Origin: a virus | Length of the DNA stretch: 64,000 nucleotides | Virus record (IMG/VR): IMGVR_UViG_3300037054_000148 | Location: 124,001-188,000 of that record | Reading direction: 5' to 3' (one strand) | In this document: one piece after another, positions 57,491 to 64,000 of the stretch | How positions within the stretch are numbered: position 1 is the first letter of the stretch | Layout: the number at the start of each line of letters is the position of its first letter | The notes under the pieces: model-generated | Seen by the model: only the letters and a program-made list of their open reading frames with translations | Told to the model about the DNA's origin: nothing | Database searches by the model: none | Translations under genes and position numbers: made by a program

Positions 57491-57646
57491 ATGTGGCCCG
57501 AACCCCTCCTCCCGGCTTCCTCTTATTACCCCACCCCTCCAATGCGAAGGGTGGAGCCGGTGGTGCGGATTCAACCGCAAAACTTGGGTAAACGGATTCC
57601 TGTTGGAAACAATCAAGTTGGCACCCTCATTGATGTCTACATCTAA
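57491..57646 (+). CDS. Small proline-rich hypothetical protein
   Basis: A 51-residue frame that follows the coiled-coil gene by 8 bases. It begins MWPEPLLPASSYYPTPPMRR and ends with VGNNQVGTLIDVYI. The ribosome site is weak (AAGG). It is rich in Pro, Val and Arg, with no known motif, so it is a tentative gene. Confidence 0.4.
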   Translation: MWPEPLLPASSYYPTPPMRRVEPVVRIQPQNLGKRIPVGNNQVGTLIDVYI

Positions 57647-57683
57647 CCGAATTGGCTAGCTGTTCCATAATGAGGAGAGTCCG

Positions 57684-58310
57684 ATGGAGTTTAAACTTGA
57701 GCCCCAAGCCCTGATCCCTTGGAAGCTAGTGAATAGTAGTCAGTTGCACCAGGATATGGTTCTGGTAGACACAGATTACATGGCCTTGATGTACGATGAA
57801 GGGTTTGATTGGTGCGATGTCTCACTGCCCAACGATAAAGCACTTAAAGTAGTGCGGCTGTTAGAGACCCCGAACCTCGGTCAGAGGTTAGCATTTTTGT
57901 TCAATTGGATCCAGTCGGAGACCCTTAAATCCGAGTGTCTCCGAAATCATATCGGGGCAGTCGTTACGGATGAGGATTTACGTATCCTCGGATCTGGCTT
58001 TAACCGCAAACCCTCATATTTTACCCATTGTGATACGATGGGGTGCGATCCGGAAAGGATTTGTCGTGCCACCTTTCAGCCAGAATTGATGGCACTGAGC
58101 CAGCTAGAGATGGGTGTCAAACCCTTTGCCATGTTTTCTAGTGTGGCACCAAATTTAAGTAGCATTAATCTGTGTGAGCTACATGGAGTATCAATTATTG
58201 TATACTTGGCTTCCCGAAAATTTTCTAAACTAGACACACCAGTTATCAGTTTTAAGACGGTGAAGTCCGGTATTATTTTTCTGAAAGCCACCATGGGAGC
58301 AGCAGAATGA
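57684..58310 (+). CDS. dCMP/cytidine deaminase-like protein lacking zinc ligands
   Basis: The 208-residue protein is clearly built like a dCMP deaminase in its second half: SECLRNHIGAVVTDEDLRIL, SGFNRKPSYFTHCD and a GC...CRA spacing, then the helix with the active-site motif. The usual HAE is changed to QPE (TFQPELMAL), and the later PCxxC is changed to PNLSS (APNLSSINLCE). The proton-shuttle glutamate stays, but the histidine and both cysteines that bind zinc are gone, so it should not deaminate. It may be a regulator or a binding protein, or act in a complex. An N-terminal 75-residue region has no match. GAGGAG precedes the start. Confidence 0.7.
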   Translation: MEFKLEPQALIPWKLVNSSQLHQDMVLVDTDYMALMYDEGFDWCDVSLPNDKALKVVRLLETPNLGQRLAFLFNWIQSETLKSECLRNHIGAVVTDEDLRILGSGFNRKPSYFTHCDTMGCDPERICRATFQPELMALSQLEMGVKPFAMFSSVAPNLSSINLCELHGVSIIVYLASRKFSKLDTPVISFKTVKSGIIFLKATMGAAE

Positions 58311-58588
58311 AACTTCTTATCGACCTACGCAGGAAACGAGTCAAAATTGAGTTTGAAGCCACTCAAGATGAGATGGGTCAGCCTGAGTCTCAGGTCAATG
58401 TCGAGGTCAAGACCAATAAGCGGCAGAACAAGCAGATTCTGGACCAGATCCCCGATATCACAGGTAAGCTGCTGTATTATCTGACTATGACTAATGTTGT
58501 CCTTCTTGACTCGACGTATGAGCAGATGGAACGGATGATTGCCAAGGCTTTAGAAAGCGAAAAGTGCAATGACAAAAGACCCGTTTGA
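58307..58588 (+). CDS. Small hypothetical protein
   Basis: The 93-residue protein overlaps the previous stop by ATGA. It is charged, with a strand-rich start (KLLIDLRRKRVKIEFEAT) and a helical end (YEQMERMIAKALES). No family is recognised. It overlaps the hemerythrin-like gene by 20 bases, so the three genes from 57684 to 58931 form one coupled unit. Confidence 0.55.
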   Translation: MKLLIDLRRKRVKIEFEATQDEMGQPESQVNVEVKTNKRQNKQILDQIPDITGKLLYYLTMTNVVLLDSTYEQMERMIAKALESEKCNDKRPV

Positions 58589-58931
58589 GCAAGCGCACAC
58601 CCACATACTAGAACTCTTGGATCATCTTCACGTAGGAGCCAACTCTCCGGTTCTTTTAGGTGAGTTAATTGACCATTTGAGTAATCATTTCATTGACGAG
58701 GAACGTTTGATGAAGGTCTGCAACTACCCTGAACGGGAAAGGCACATCAACGAGCACCTTCTCATCCAGGATTTCATTCTTCCGCTTCTTCCTCGTCTCG
58801 TGTCGGGTAATAACTTACAGGAGGAACTTGATCTGATACGGGAGAGAATGGCTCTTCATATCTCTGCCGATGACGCTAAGCTCATCCAATACGCCAACAC
58901 CTACACCCCGGAGATCCTCGAAGCCCTATGA
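58569..58931 (+). CDS. Hemerythrin-like di-iron protein
   Basis: The 120-residue protein carries the ligand pattern of bacterial hemerythrins with matching spacing: an N-terminal His (H10 or H12), HxxxE (H40/E44 in NHFIDEERL), HxxxH (H59/H63 in RHINEHLL) and HxxxxD (H97/D102 in LHISADDAKL). E44 to H59 is 15 residues, as in known bacteriohemerythrins. The chain is predicted as four helices and the length is typical. Such proteins bind O2 or act in iron or redox sensing. In a phage this is rare. It lies between a small gene and the SbcD-like nuclease, overlapping both. The role is unknown: oxygen or NO sensing, or metal handling, are possibilities. Confidence 0.8.
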   Translation: MTKDPFEQAHTHILELLDHLHVGANSPVLLGELIDHLSNHFIDEERLMKVCNYPERERHINEHLLIQDFILPLLPRLVSGNNLQEELDLIRERMALHISADDAKLIQYANTYTPEILEAL

Positions 58932-59944
58932 AATTGAAAAGGATAGATGATGAAGTAAATATTGTGTGGATGACAGATATCCATCTTTCAGATCGCGCTC
59001 CAGGGAGGCGTTCAGACGCTTATAGGGAGCAGATTTTTGATAAGATCCGTCAGGTCCGTAAGATATGTGAGGATAACCACGCGATTTGCTTGGTTGGGGG
59101 GGATGTATTCCACATCAAGACTCCCAAATCCCCGGCCAACAGCCTATCCCTGATCCGAGAGGCCATCGAGATATTCAGCGAATTCCCAGGTGGTTGCGTG
59201 TACGGCTGCGTGGGTAATCATGACATCCAGTTTGACCGCATGGACACACTCCCACACCAACCCTTGGGTATTCTGATGGAGGCAGGGGTATACCGGTCCT
59301 TGAACGAGGAATCTCTGATCATCGAGACACGGGAGGAAGCGTTGTTAGACCCCTCTTTCACCATCCAGGTGGATGCGTGGGACTATGCGGAGCCGGGTGA
59401 CACTTATGAGGCTCTGAAACGGTCTGGGGCTCGTCCAGAGGGTATTGACTATCGCCTTGGAGTCGTCCATGCATCTGGGTGCAGCGGGGACACGAAGGTA
59501 TTTGGGGATCAAGTTAGCCTCATTGGCTACAATCAACTTCGAAAGTTGGATTATGACATCCTGCTTTGGGGGCATGATCACACCAGGACTGAGACGGAAC
59601 GCTGCGGCAATATCACCCACATCAACCTGGGGAGTATCGCCCGTGCGGCCCTTTCCCAGGATGAAGCAGATCGACCCGTAAGTGCGGCGCTGCTCAGATT
59701 CACCTCTGAAGGGGCTAAGATAAAAGAAATCCCACTCAACGTGGTGCCGCTTGAACAAGCATTTCGAACAGAGGACAAGCGAGTAATAGATGTGAAGGAT
59801 AGCACTAGCATGAAGGCGTTTTTCTCAGAATTATCAGAGTCGGTGGATGAGATTGAATCGTCAGACCCCATCACTGTGATTGAAGCCCTGTGCAAGAACG
59901 ACCCCACGTTATGTGCTCATGTAAAGGAGAAGTGCAACCTATGA
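58928..59944 (+). CDS. sbcD: SbcD/Mre11-type nuclease
   Basis: The 338-residue metallophosphoesterase has the full motif series: WMTDIHLSD (D and H), LVGGDVFHI, CVGNHDIQF, GVVHASG and LLWGHDHTRT. Two Mn ions are held by these residues. It is the nuclease partner of Rad50/SbcC proteins and processes DNA ends and hairpins. Its partner halves are at 35891 and 55966. The C-terminal 80 residues form the capping and partner-binding part. It overlaps the hemerythrin gene by ATGA and the next gene by the same. Identification is firm from motifs. Confidence 0.9.
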   Translation: MKLKRIDDEVNIVWMTDIHLSDRAPGRRSDAYREQIFDKIRQVRKICEDNHAICLVGGDVFHIKTPKSPANSLSLIREAIEIFSEFPGGCVYGCVGNHDIQFDRMDTLPHQPLGILMEAGVYRSLNEESLIIETREEALLDPSFTIQVDAWDYAEPGDTYEALKRSGARPEGIDYRLGVVHASGCSGDTKVFGDQVSLIGYNQLRKLDYDILLWGHDHTRTETERCGNITHINLGSIARAALSQDEADRPVSAALLRFTSEGAKIKEIPLNVVPLEQAFRTEDKRVIDVKDSTSMKAFFSELSESVDEIESSDPITVIEALCKNDPTLCAHVKEKCNL

Positions 59945-60762
59945 AATCAATTGAAGAAATCTGGCAATCCGAAGAGTCCATGGGGGAAGCCTACAAGGAC
60001 ATTCTTCATCTCTCAAAGTTCGACCGCACGACTGACGCAAGCAAGCTGGTCAACAGACTAGTGGACAATGAGGTTATGATGGTCCAGAATGGCACCCCCC
60101 TCTACTATGACAAGCGGATTTGGATCCTTCAGCACATTCAGGATTTCAACATCGCCACCCAGCTTCTATTGAATTGTCAAGAAGGCTCTGTGCGGTTTGA
60201 CATTGCGAAGCTAGACAATGATACCCAGCAGTGGCAAAGGGATGGTAATTTCGAAGCTTCCCCCTTCGATAAAAAAGCTAAGTTCATGGAGGGTGAGGAT
60301 GAGAAGTCTAAGAAGTTTAACACTATTCTTGCTGGAATTCGTAATCTTAAGATTCTATCGGCGGGGCTGATTGGGTTAAACAGTTTTCGAATCAGCCCCA
60401 TCGGCTCGACCCCAGCATTTGCTGACATGAACAACTTGTCCAACCTTTCTATCATGGGGTTGAGTAACTACGCTGGTTCTGATGTAAGAATCTGGATGTT
60501 GAATCATAAGGCCATCCAAGAGTTTATCCATGTTCGTCAACAGGATGACGGCGGAACCATTGCTGACGGGCTGGTCTACCCGATCTACTCCAAGAGTGGG
60601 GGGGACATCCTCCTTCGTGCGTTGACTAGTCGCTGGGTGGCCTATCAGGCGCTGAGTGAGCGGTTTCGTATTTATGTGGTTCCCAAGTACGACTCCATCC
60701 TCACGGTCGGAGAGGATCTTCCGGAAGGTTTGAAGGAGTTTGTGAGTGAGTTTAAGGGCTGA
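59941..60762 (+). CDS. Hypothetical protein
   Basis: The ATG at 59941 follows AAGGAG and overlaps the SbcD stop, so it is preferred to an earlier in-frame start. The 273-residue protein is mixed alpha/beta. It includes a short hydrophobic segment (IRNLKILSAGLIGLNSF), YSKSGGDILLRALTSRWVAY and a C-terminal acidic helix. No motif is recognised. Its overlap with SbcD suggests a recombination or repair context. Confidence 0.55.
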   Translation: MKSIEEIWQSEESMGEAYKDILHLSKFDRTTDASKLVNRLVDNEVMMVQNGTPLYYDKRIWILQHIQDFNIATQLLLNCQEGSVRFDIAKLDNDTQQWQRDGNFEASPFDKKAKFMEGEDEKSKKFNTILAGIRNLKILSAGLIGLNSFRISPIGSTPAFADMNNLSNLSIMGLSNYAGSDVRIWMLNHKAIQEFIHVRQQDDGGTIADGLVYPIYSKSGGDILLRALTSRWVAYQALSERFRIYVVPKYDSILTVGEDLPEGLKEFVSEFKG

Positions 60763-60997
60763 TGTCAAAGATAAGCTCCGTGCGCCAGCCAAGGGTGGGT
60801 GGAAAGAAACGATTCAGGGGAAGCCTGATGTCCAGCAATGCGTAATTGAAATCATAGGTGATACCCTAGGACAAGGCATCGTGGATGCGAAAGGTAAACC
60901 CCCTGACAATTTGGTGATCTTCTTGGACCGAATCCTCCAGAAGAAACAACATATAAACGATCTGGATTTGCTTTTGATTTTGAATGAGGTGGAATAA
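60746..60997 (+). CDS. Small hypothetical protein
   Basis: The 83-residue protein starts at GTG within the previous gene and ends one base into the ThyX start. It has a basic N terminus (ADVKDKLRAPAKGGWKET) and a helical end (NDLDLLLILNEVE). No family is recognised. Overlap on both sides supports it as part of the nucleotide/recombination operon. Confidence 0.5.
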   Translation: MSLRADVKDKLRAPAKGGWKETIQGKPDVQQCVIEIIGDTLGQGIVDAKGKPPDNLVIFLDRILQKKQHINDLDLLLILNEVE

Positions 60998-61617
60998 TGA
61001 AAATAGTGCAGCCAAGTGTAACCCTCTTACACCATACTCCCGAAGCGGAGAAAGTCATTGAACGTGCGGGGAGGGTCTGCTGGAAGTCGGAGGAGAAGAT
61101 TACTGAAGATTCTCACGTGGCCTTTATCAAAATGATTATGGACCCAAGTCGGAAGCATGAATCTGTATTGGAACACGCTTCCGCTGGATTTAGCATCGTA
61201 TGTGACCGTGGGATCAGTCATGAGATCGTTAGGCACCGCATCGCTTCATATTCTCAGGCTTCGACTCGTTACTGCTGCTATGCGAAAGACAAATTCGGTG
61301 GGGAGATTTCCGTCATCTGTCCAAGTGGCATAGAAGAATGCACGAGTGAGCATATTGCGTGGTACGAGGGCTGTTATGAGGCTGAAAAAGCCTATCTAAA
61401 GCTCATTGAACTGAAGGTTTCCCCTCAGAATGCGCGTTCGGTCCTCCCCACATGCCTCGCAACAGAAATCGTCTGGACGGCAAATCTTCGAGAGTGGATG
61501 CATATCCTCTCCCTCAGATCGGCAAAAGCTGCCCATCCCGATATCCGAATTATCATGGAAATGATTAAACCACACCTAGTAAGTATCGCTCCGACAATAT
61601 TTGCAGATTACGTCTAG
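60997..61617 (+). CDS. thyX: FAD-dependent thymidylate synthase (ThyX)
   Basis: The 206-residue enzyme makes dTMP from dUMP using methylene-tetrahydrofolate and FAD. It has the ThyX signature RHRIASYSQASTRY (pattern RHRxxSyxxxSxRY) at about residues 79-92, and earlier the EHASAGFSIVCDRGISHEIV segment that holds FAD. The C-terminal NLREWMHILSLRSAKAAHPDIR matches the family end. Length is typical. The gene begins inside the previous stop (TAATG). It supplies dTMP for phage DNA, as in many phages without ThyA. Confidence 0.95.
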   Translation: MKIVQPSVTLLHHTPEAEKVIERAGRVCWKSEEKITEDSHVAFIKMIMDPSRKHESVLEHASAGFSIVCDRGISHEIVRHRIASYSQASTRYCCYAKDKFGGEISVICPSGIEECTSEHIAWYEGCYEAEKAYLKLIELKVSPQNARSVLPTCLATEIVWTANLREWMHILSLRSAKAAHPDIRIIMEMIKPHLVSIAPTIFADYV

Positions 61618-61633
61618 GAAAGTCTGAAATAAC

Positions 61634-61660
61634 GGTTCCTCTTCTGTATAGAGAGGAACC
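61634..61660 (+). promoter_or_regulatory. Leader hairpin covering the ribosome site
   Basis: GGTTCCTCT (61634-61642) and AGAGGAACC (61652-61660) pair perfectly over 9 bp around a 9-base loop. The 3' arm includes the Shine-Dalgarno AGGAA of the ATG at 61664, so folding would block translation. Confidence 0.65.
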
Positions 61661-61663
61661 CCA

Positions 61664-62215
61664 ATGGATTCACATAATACCTATTTCATTGTAGAGGCGT
61701 CACATTTATTTAGAGCCGGTGAGATTCACTCTTCCCAGCTTTACGTCATAGACGTAGTTAGTTATATCGCACGAGAAATTCTGGATGCTCCGATTACCGA
61801 CACTTGGGTTCTATTCGGTTCGACAAAAGAGCAACAGGCTGATAAATATGTTCAGGCCGTAGAGCGAACTGGCGTAAAAGTTGTCCGAATGGTCCCGATT
61901 GATTCGAGAATCATTCCAGGGAACAAGTTTTATAAGCCCTCTACTTACTTACACGACATTTTTGCCACCTTGCCAATTGGATCCCAGGTCTGCTTGGTGG
62001 GGTTTCATAATACTCGGTTTGAAGACCTGCTTCGTAAATATCAGGAGTCATTCAAGATCAGCATTTGTGCGTTCACTACGAAGTCAAAGACGAATAACGA
62101 TATGCGGATTCCAGAGAATTTCACGCCGCTAGTAGAACGAGCCGTTAGTCTGGATGATCATATCTCAGGCATCAAAAACGAGTATAAGCGGTCTAAGCAG
62201 GTTGAAGTCCAGTAA
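61664..62215 (+). CDS. Hypothetical protein, possible NYN/PIN-like fold
   Basis: The 183-residue protein has an alternating strand/helix pattern: YFIVEASHLFRAGEI, WVLFGSTKEQQADKYVQAVE, VKVVRMVPIDSR and VCLVGFHNTRFEDLLRKYQE. The order resembles a NYN/PIN nuclease fold, with FHNTRFEDLL in the position of the usual (S)GDxDF motif, but most conserved acids are missing. A catalytic role is doubtful. Its ribosome site is inside a hairpin. It is not coupled to ThyX. Confidence 0.45.
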   Translation: MDSHNTYFIVEASHLFRAGEIHSSQLYVIDVVSYIAREILDAPITDTWVLFGSTKEQQADKYVQAVERTGVKVVRMVPIDSRIIPGNKFYKPSTYLHDIFATLPIGSQVCLVGFHNTRFEDLLRKYQESFKISICAFTTKSKTNNDMRIPENFTPLVERAVSLDDHISGIKNEYKRSKQVEVQ

Positions 62216-62260
62216 TAATTAAGTAAGGATCAAACTTTTTGACACTATGTAGAGGATCCG

Positions 62261-62881
62261 ATGAAGTATAGCACTGTAACAGAGGAACAATTAGACGTAC
62301 TCCAGCAGGGATTAGACTTACTGGCACACGTTAATCACGACCTCGTGCCCACCACGCTGTATTTATACGGCCTGTTAAAACCGGGGAGTCCAGTTCTGGC
62401 AAATGTGGCGGAAGCCGCATGGGAAGATAGCTATGCGGGGGAAGCCAAAGAAAACGATATCCGTATTGAGACTGCTGCGGTGGGAATCCGGCTAAGCAGT
62501 GATATTTTGCAGCATATCCTAGGTTCAGGGTATCGTTCTGATGATGACGACTTTCAGTATATGCTGAACGGGGAGATTCATGAGAGCAGTTTTTCTTATA
62601 CAAGCACCAAGCCAATGCTTTCGTTTTCGCAATTCGCAAAGGTGGCCCTGGCTGATGATTCCTACTGGCTCAAAGATTTCCTACAGGCCGAAGGGGCGGT
62701 TTCTGAGCAGCAAAACCCCAGTGTAGTGACTCGAACCACCCCAGCGACCAAGGAACCTCATGGCGGGGCGGAGGAAGCCCTTCACCAGCAACACCCCCAT
62801 CAGTCCTCTCTGAAGCCCATCGTGGGCAACTTGAGTCCTGAGATGATCGAGCAACTGATCTGGAAGAATCGTCTAAAATAA
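62261..62881 (+). CDS. Hypothetical protein
   Basis: The 206-residue protein begins after GAGGATC. It has a helical start (EEQLDVLQQGLDLLAHVNHD), a charged middle with YRSDDDDFQYML and a His/Gln-rich low-complexity stretch (HGGAEEALHQQHPHQSS), then a short C-terminal helix (SPEMIEQLIWKNRLK) that looks like a docking peptide. No family is recognised. It is the first gene after a 45-bp gap. Confidence 0.5.
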   Translation: MKYSTVTEEQLDVLQQGLDLLAHVNHDLVPTTLYLYGLLKPGSPVLANVAEAAWEDSYAGEAKENDIRIETAAVGIRLSSDILQHILGSGYRSDDDDFQYMLNGEIHESSFSYTSTKPMLSFSQFAKVALADDSYWLKDFLQAEGAVSEQQNPSVVTRTTPATKEPHGGAEEALHQQHPHQSSLKPIVGNLSPEMIEQLIWKNRLK

Positions 62882-62891
62882 AGGAGTTCCG

Positions 62892-63254
62892 ATGAGAGTC
62901 ATGGATGCCCCACCCGCCACCCAGTCGCCAGTTGAGATCCAATTGGTCGTATCATCGGAGTATGAGCAGGCTGTTAGAAAGCCCAACTATATCAAGGTAC
63001 TGTTATGGTTCAGCACCGAACAACCCCGAACCCTCGCCTCTCGGATCCTTAAGACCTCTCCTTTTGATGTGCCGGGGCCAGTTCTTGAATACGTGGCTAT
63101 TCTAAAGCCAGCCGATAAGACATTTGACCTCCTCTGGGCTTTCCTTGAGGATTTCGAAACCCTCAAGGATAGAGGGGTCGTCCCCCCAGATGCCAAGTTG
63201 GGCAATTTTGACTTCATCGAAGAAGATCAACGTTTTCTCGCTTTCGTAATGTAA
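62892..63254 (+). CDS. Hypothetical protein
   Basis: The 120-residue protein starts after AAGGAG. It has a beta strand (VEIQLVVSSEYE), a basic helix, and a hydrophobic-aromatic end (FDFIEEDQRFLAFVM). No motif is recognised. It has the same orientation and spacing as its neighbours. Confidence 0.5.
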   Translation: MRVMDAPPATQSPVEIQLVVSSEYEQAVRKPNYIKVLLWFSTEQPRTLASRILKTSPFDVPGPVLEYVAILKPADKTFDLLWAFLEDFETLKDRGVVPPDAKLGNFDFIEEDQRFLAFVM

Positions 63255-63276
63255 ATCCTATACAGAACCCCCTCCC

Positions 63277-63299
63277 ACCGAGTATAATATGGTAGGAGG
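63277..63299 (+). promoter_or_regulatory. Promoter-like element fused to a ribosome site (copy 2)
   Basis: This 23-bp element matches 21 of 23 bases with 4293-4315. It has ACCGAGTA, a consensus TATAAT box and GTAGGAGG just before the ATG at 63305. The repeat 59 kb apart suggests a shared promoter class. Confidence 0.5.
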
Positions 63300-63304
63300 C
63301 TCTG

Positions 63305-63502
63305 ATGAGCAATAGTTCTGCAAATACGGGTGGGGGATGTGTCACAGTTGGATCGGTGGTCGCGGTGATCCTCAGCGCAGCCCTGAACCACTCCTTCTGG
63401 TGGGGTGTGCTTCATTTCTTCTTCGGGTGGCTCTATGTCATTTATGTGGTCCTGTGCCGCTCCCATGAGATCATGCCTGCGCTGAAGGCAATGTTTTCAT
63501 GA
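63305..63502 (+). CDS. Small membrane protein
   Basis: The 65-residue protein starts after GTAGGAGG. It has two hydrophobic stretches: CVTVGSVVAVILSAALNHSF and FFFGWLYVIYVVLC, with Trp-rich spacing between. It should insert in the inner membrane as a hairpin. No function is known. Its promoter-like element is shared with the HNH gene region. Confidence 0.6.
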   Translation: MSNSSANTGGGCVTVGSVVAVILSAALNHSFWWGVLHFFFGWLYVIYVVLCRSHEIMPALKAMFS

Positions 63503-63726
63503 CTTTTGATGAAGTCATTCACGATCTGACCAACTGCATGGTCCTACAAGTCACTGAGCTTCAGCGGGGCATCAAAGAGGCAAAGAATTTGGTGCATGTG
63601 CTTGAAACCTGCCCCATTTCTACCAACGAAGCAGAACAGAAAAAGGTGGATGACTTCATTAATCTGTATTCCAGCTATGCCATGGCACTAGAAGCGGCTG
63701 TGGATATCGTAAATCAAAGCAAGTAA
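63499..63726 (+). CDS. Small hypothetical helical protein
   Basis: The 75-residue protein overlaps the previous stop by ATGA. It is mostly helical (FDEVIHDLTNCMVLQVTELQ, FINLYSSYAMALEAAVDIV), with two cysteines that are not in a metal motif. No family is recognised. It comes just before the ligase gene. Confidence 0.5.
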   Translation: MTFDEVIHDLTNCMVLQVTELQRGIKEAKNLVHVLETCPISTNEAEQKKVDDFINLYSSYAMALEAAVDIVNQSK

Positions 63727-63737
63727 TCGAGGAAAGC

Positions 63738-64000
63738 ATGGCAGAAGATAAAAGGACATTCGAGGAGGCGGGTAAGGGCCTGATCCTCGATACGAACAAC
63801 GAACTGATTAATGCCCGTCACGCATACTACGCGCTGGCCCAACCCATTATGACCGATGCAGAATATGATCGGCTGGAGCGACAGCTATATGACATGGTGA
63901 AAGGGTTGCCCCAATTCAAGTCGCTGGCCACAGTCCTGACGACTGTTGGATCTGACTTGGTAAACACGGGGGGTCGGATCAAACATCAGACTCCTATGTT
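63738..64000 (+). CDS. ligA: NAD-dependent DNA ligase, N-terminal part (3' truncated by window)
   Basis: The frame starts at an ATG after GAGGAAAG and runs to the window end without a stop. The 87 visible residues match the start of LigA enzymes: the Ia domain with LINARHAYYALAQPIMTDAEYDRLERQL, then a segment ending GGRIKHQTPM, which corresponds to the VxHxxPM region before the adenylation active site. Tyr residues in the YY(A)L...EYDxL motif bind NMN. The catalytic lysine lies outside the window. It seals nicks in phage DNA, with NAD as cofactor. Confidence 0.88.
   Translation, partial: MAEDKRTFEEAGKGLILDTNNELINARHAYYALAQPIMTDAEYDRLERQLYDMVKGLPQFKSLATVLTTVGSDLVNTGGRIKHQTPM

Overview
This window is a contiguous piece of a large tailed double-stranded DNA bacteriophage genome (Caudoviricetes, probably a myovirus-like phage of a bacterium). 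The evidence is a head-assembly block (major capsid protein, portal, large terminase), a fibre/adhesin block, and a dense replication, recombination and nucleotide-metabolism block. Genes are tightly packed with ATGA or TAATG overlaps and good Shine-Dalgarno sequences, on one strand. About 75 genes lie on the + strand. The only two clear - strand genes are free-standing GIY-YIG homing endonucleases. No host genes, integrase, CRISPR array or insertion sequence was seen. The host and phage lineage cannot be fixed from the sequence alone.

Layout. 1-4.2 kb: an acidic scaffold-like protein (5' truncated), a GIY-YIG endonuclease, a small virion-type gene that appears interrupted by a group I intron, and the major capsid protein. 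4.3-11.2 kb: an HNH endonuclease, small virion-type proteins with proline-rich tails, a SWIM zinc-finger protein, an 'EIQSD'-motif protein, a sigma-like protein and another GIY-YIG endonuclease. 11.2-22.7 kb: a second HTH/sigma-like protein, several large unassigned virion-type proteins, the large terminase, a coiled-coil membrane protein and a third sigma-like protein, then a tRNA-like element beside a GIY-YIG gene. 23.7-28 kb: primase zinc-finger half and family A DNA polymerase. 28-36 kb: portal, then a multi-domain adhesin, a probable split FN3 domain and a collagen-like tail fibre. 36-45 kb: C-terminal half of a Rad50/SbcC-type ATPase, an RlaP-type nucleotidyltransferase, primase TOPRIM half, clamp-loader-like ATPase, NusG-like factor, actin-like ATPase and a membrane protein. 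45-48 kb: small genes. 48-64 kb: SNF2-type helicase, ssDNA-binding-like protein, RuvC-like resolvase, RecA, N-terminal half of SbcC, a dCMP-deaminase-like protein without its zinc ligands, a hemerythrin-like protein, SbcD/Mre11-like nuclease, ThyX, and the start of an NAD-dependent DNA ligase.

How the genes work together. The phage carries much of its own replication and recombination machinery: polymerase, primase in two genes, clamp loader, SSB-like, RecA, SbcC in pieces, SbcD, RuvC and LigA, with ThyX for dTMP. No phage RNA polymerase is visible. Three sigma-like/HTH proteins and a NusG-like protein suggest it redirects host RNA polymerase. Several enzymes that are normally one polypeptide are split across distant loci. 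Five homing endonucleases and one intron mark this as a genome heavily used by homing elements. The points most worth checking are the hemerythrin-like protein, the degenerate deaminase, the split SbcC and primase, the actin-like/membrane pair, the intron, the tRNA-like element and the recurring short leader hairpins that contain the ribosome binding site.
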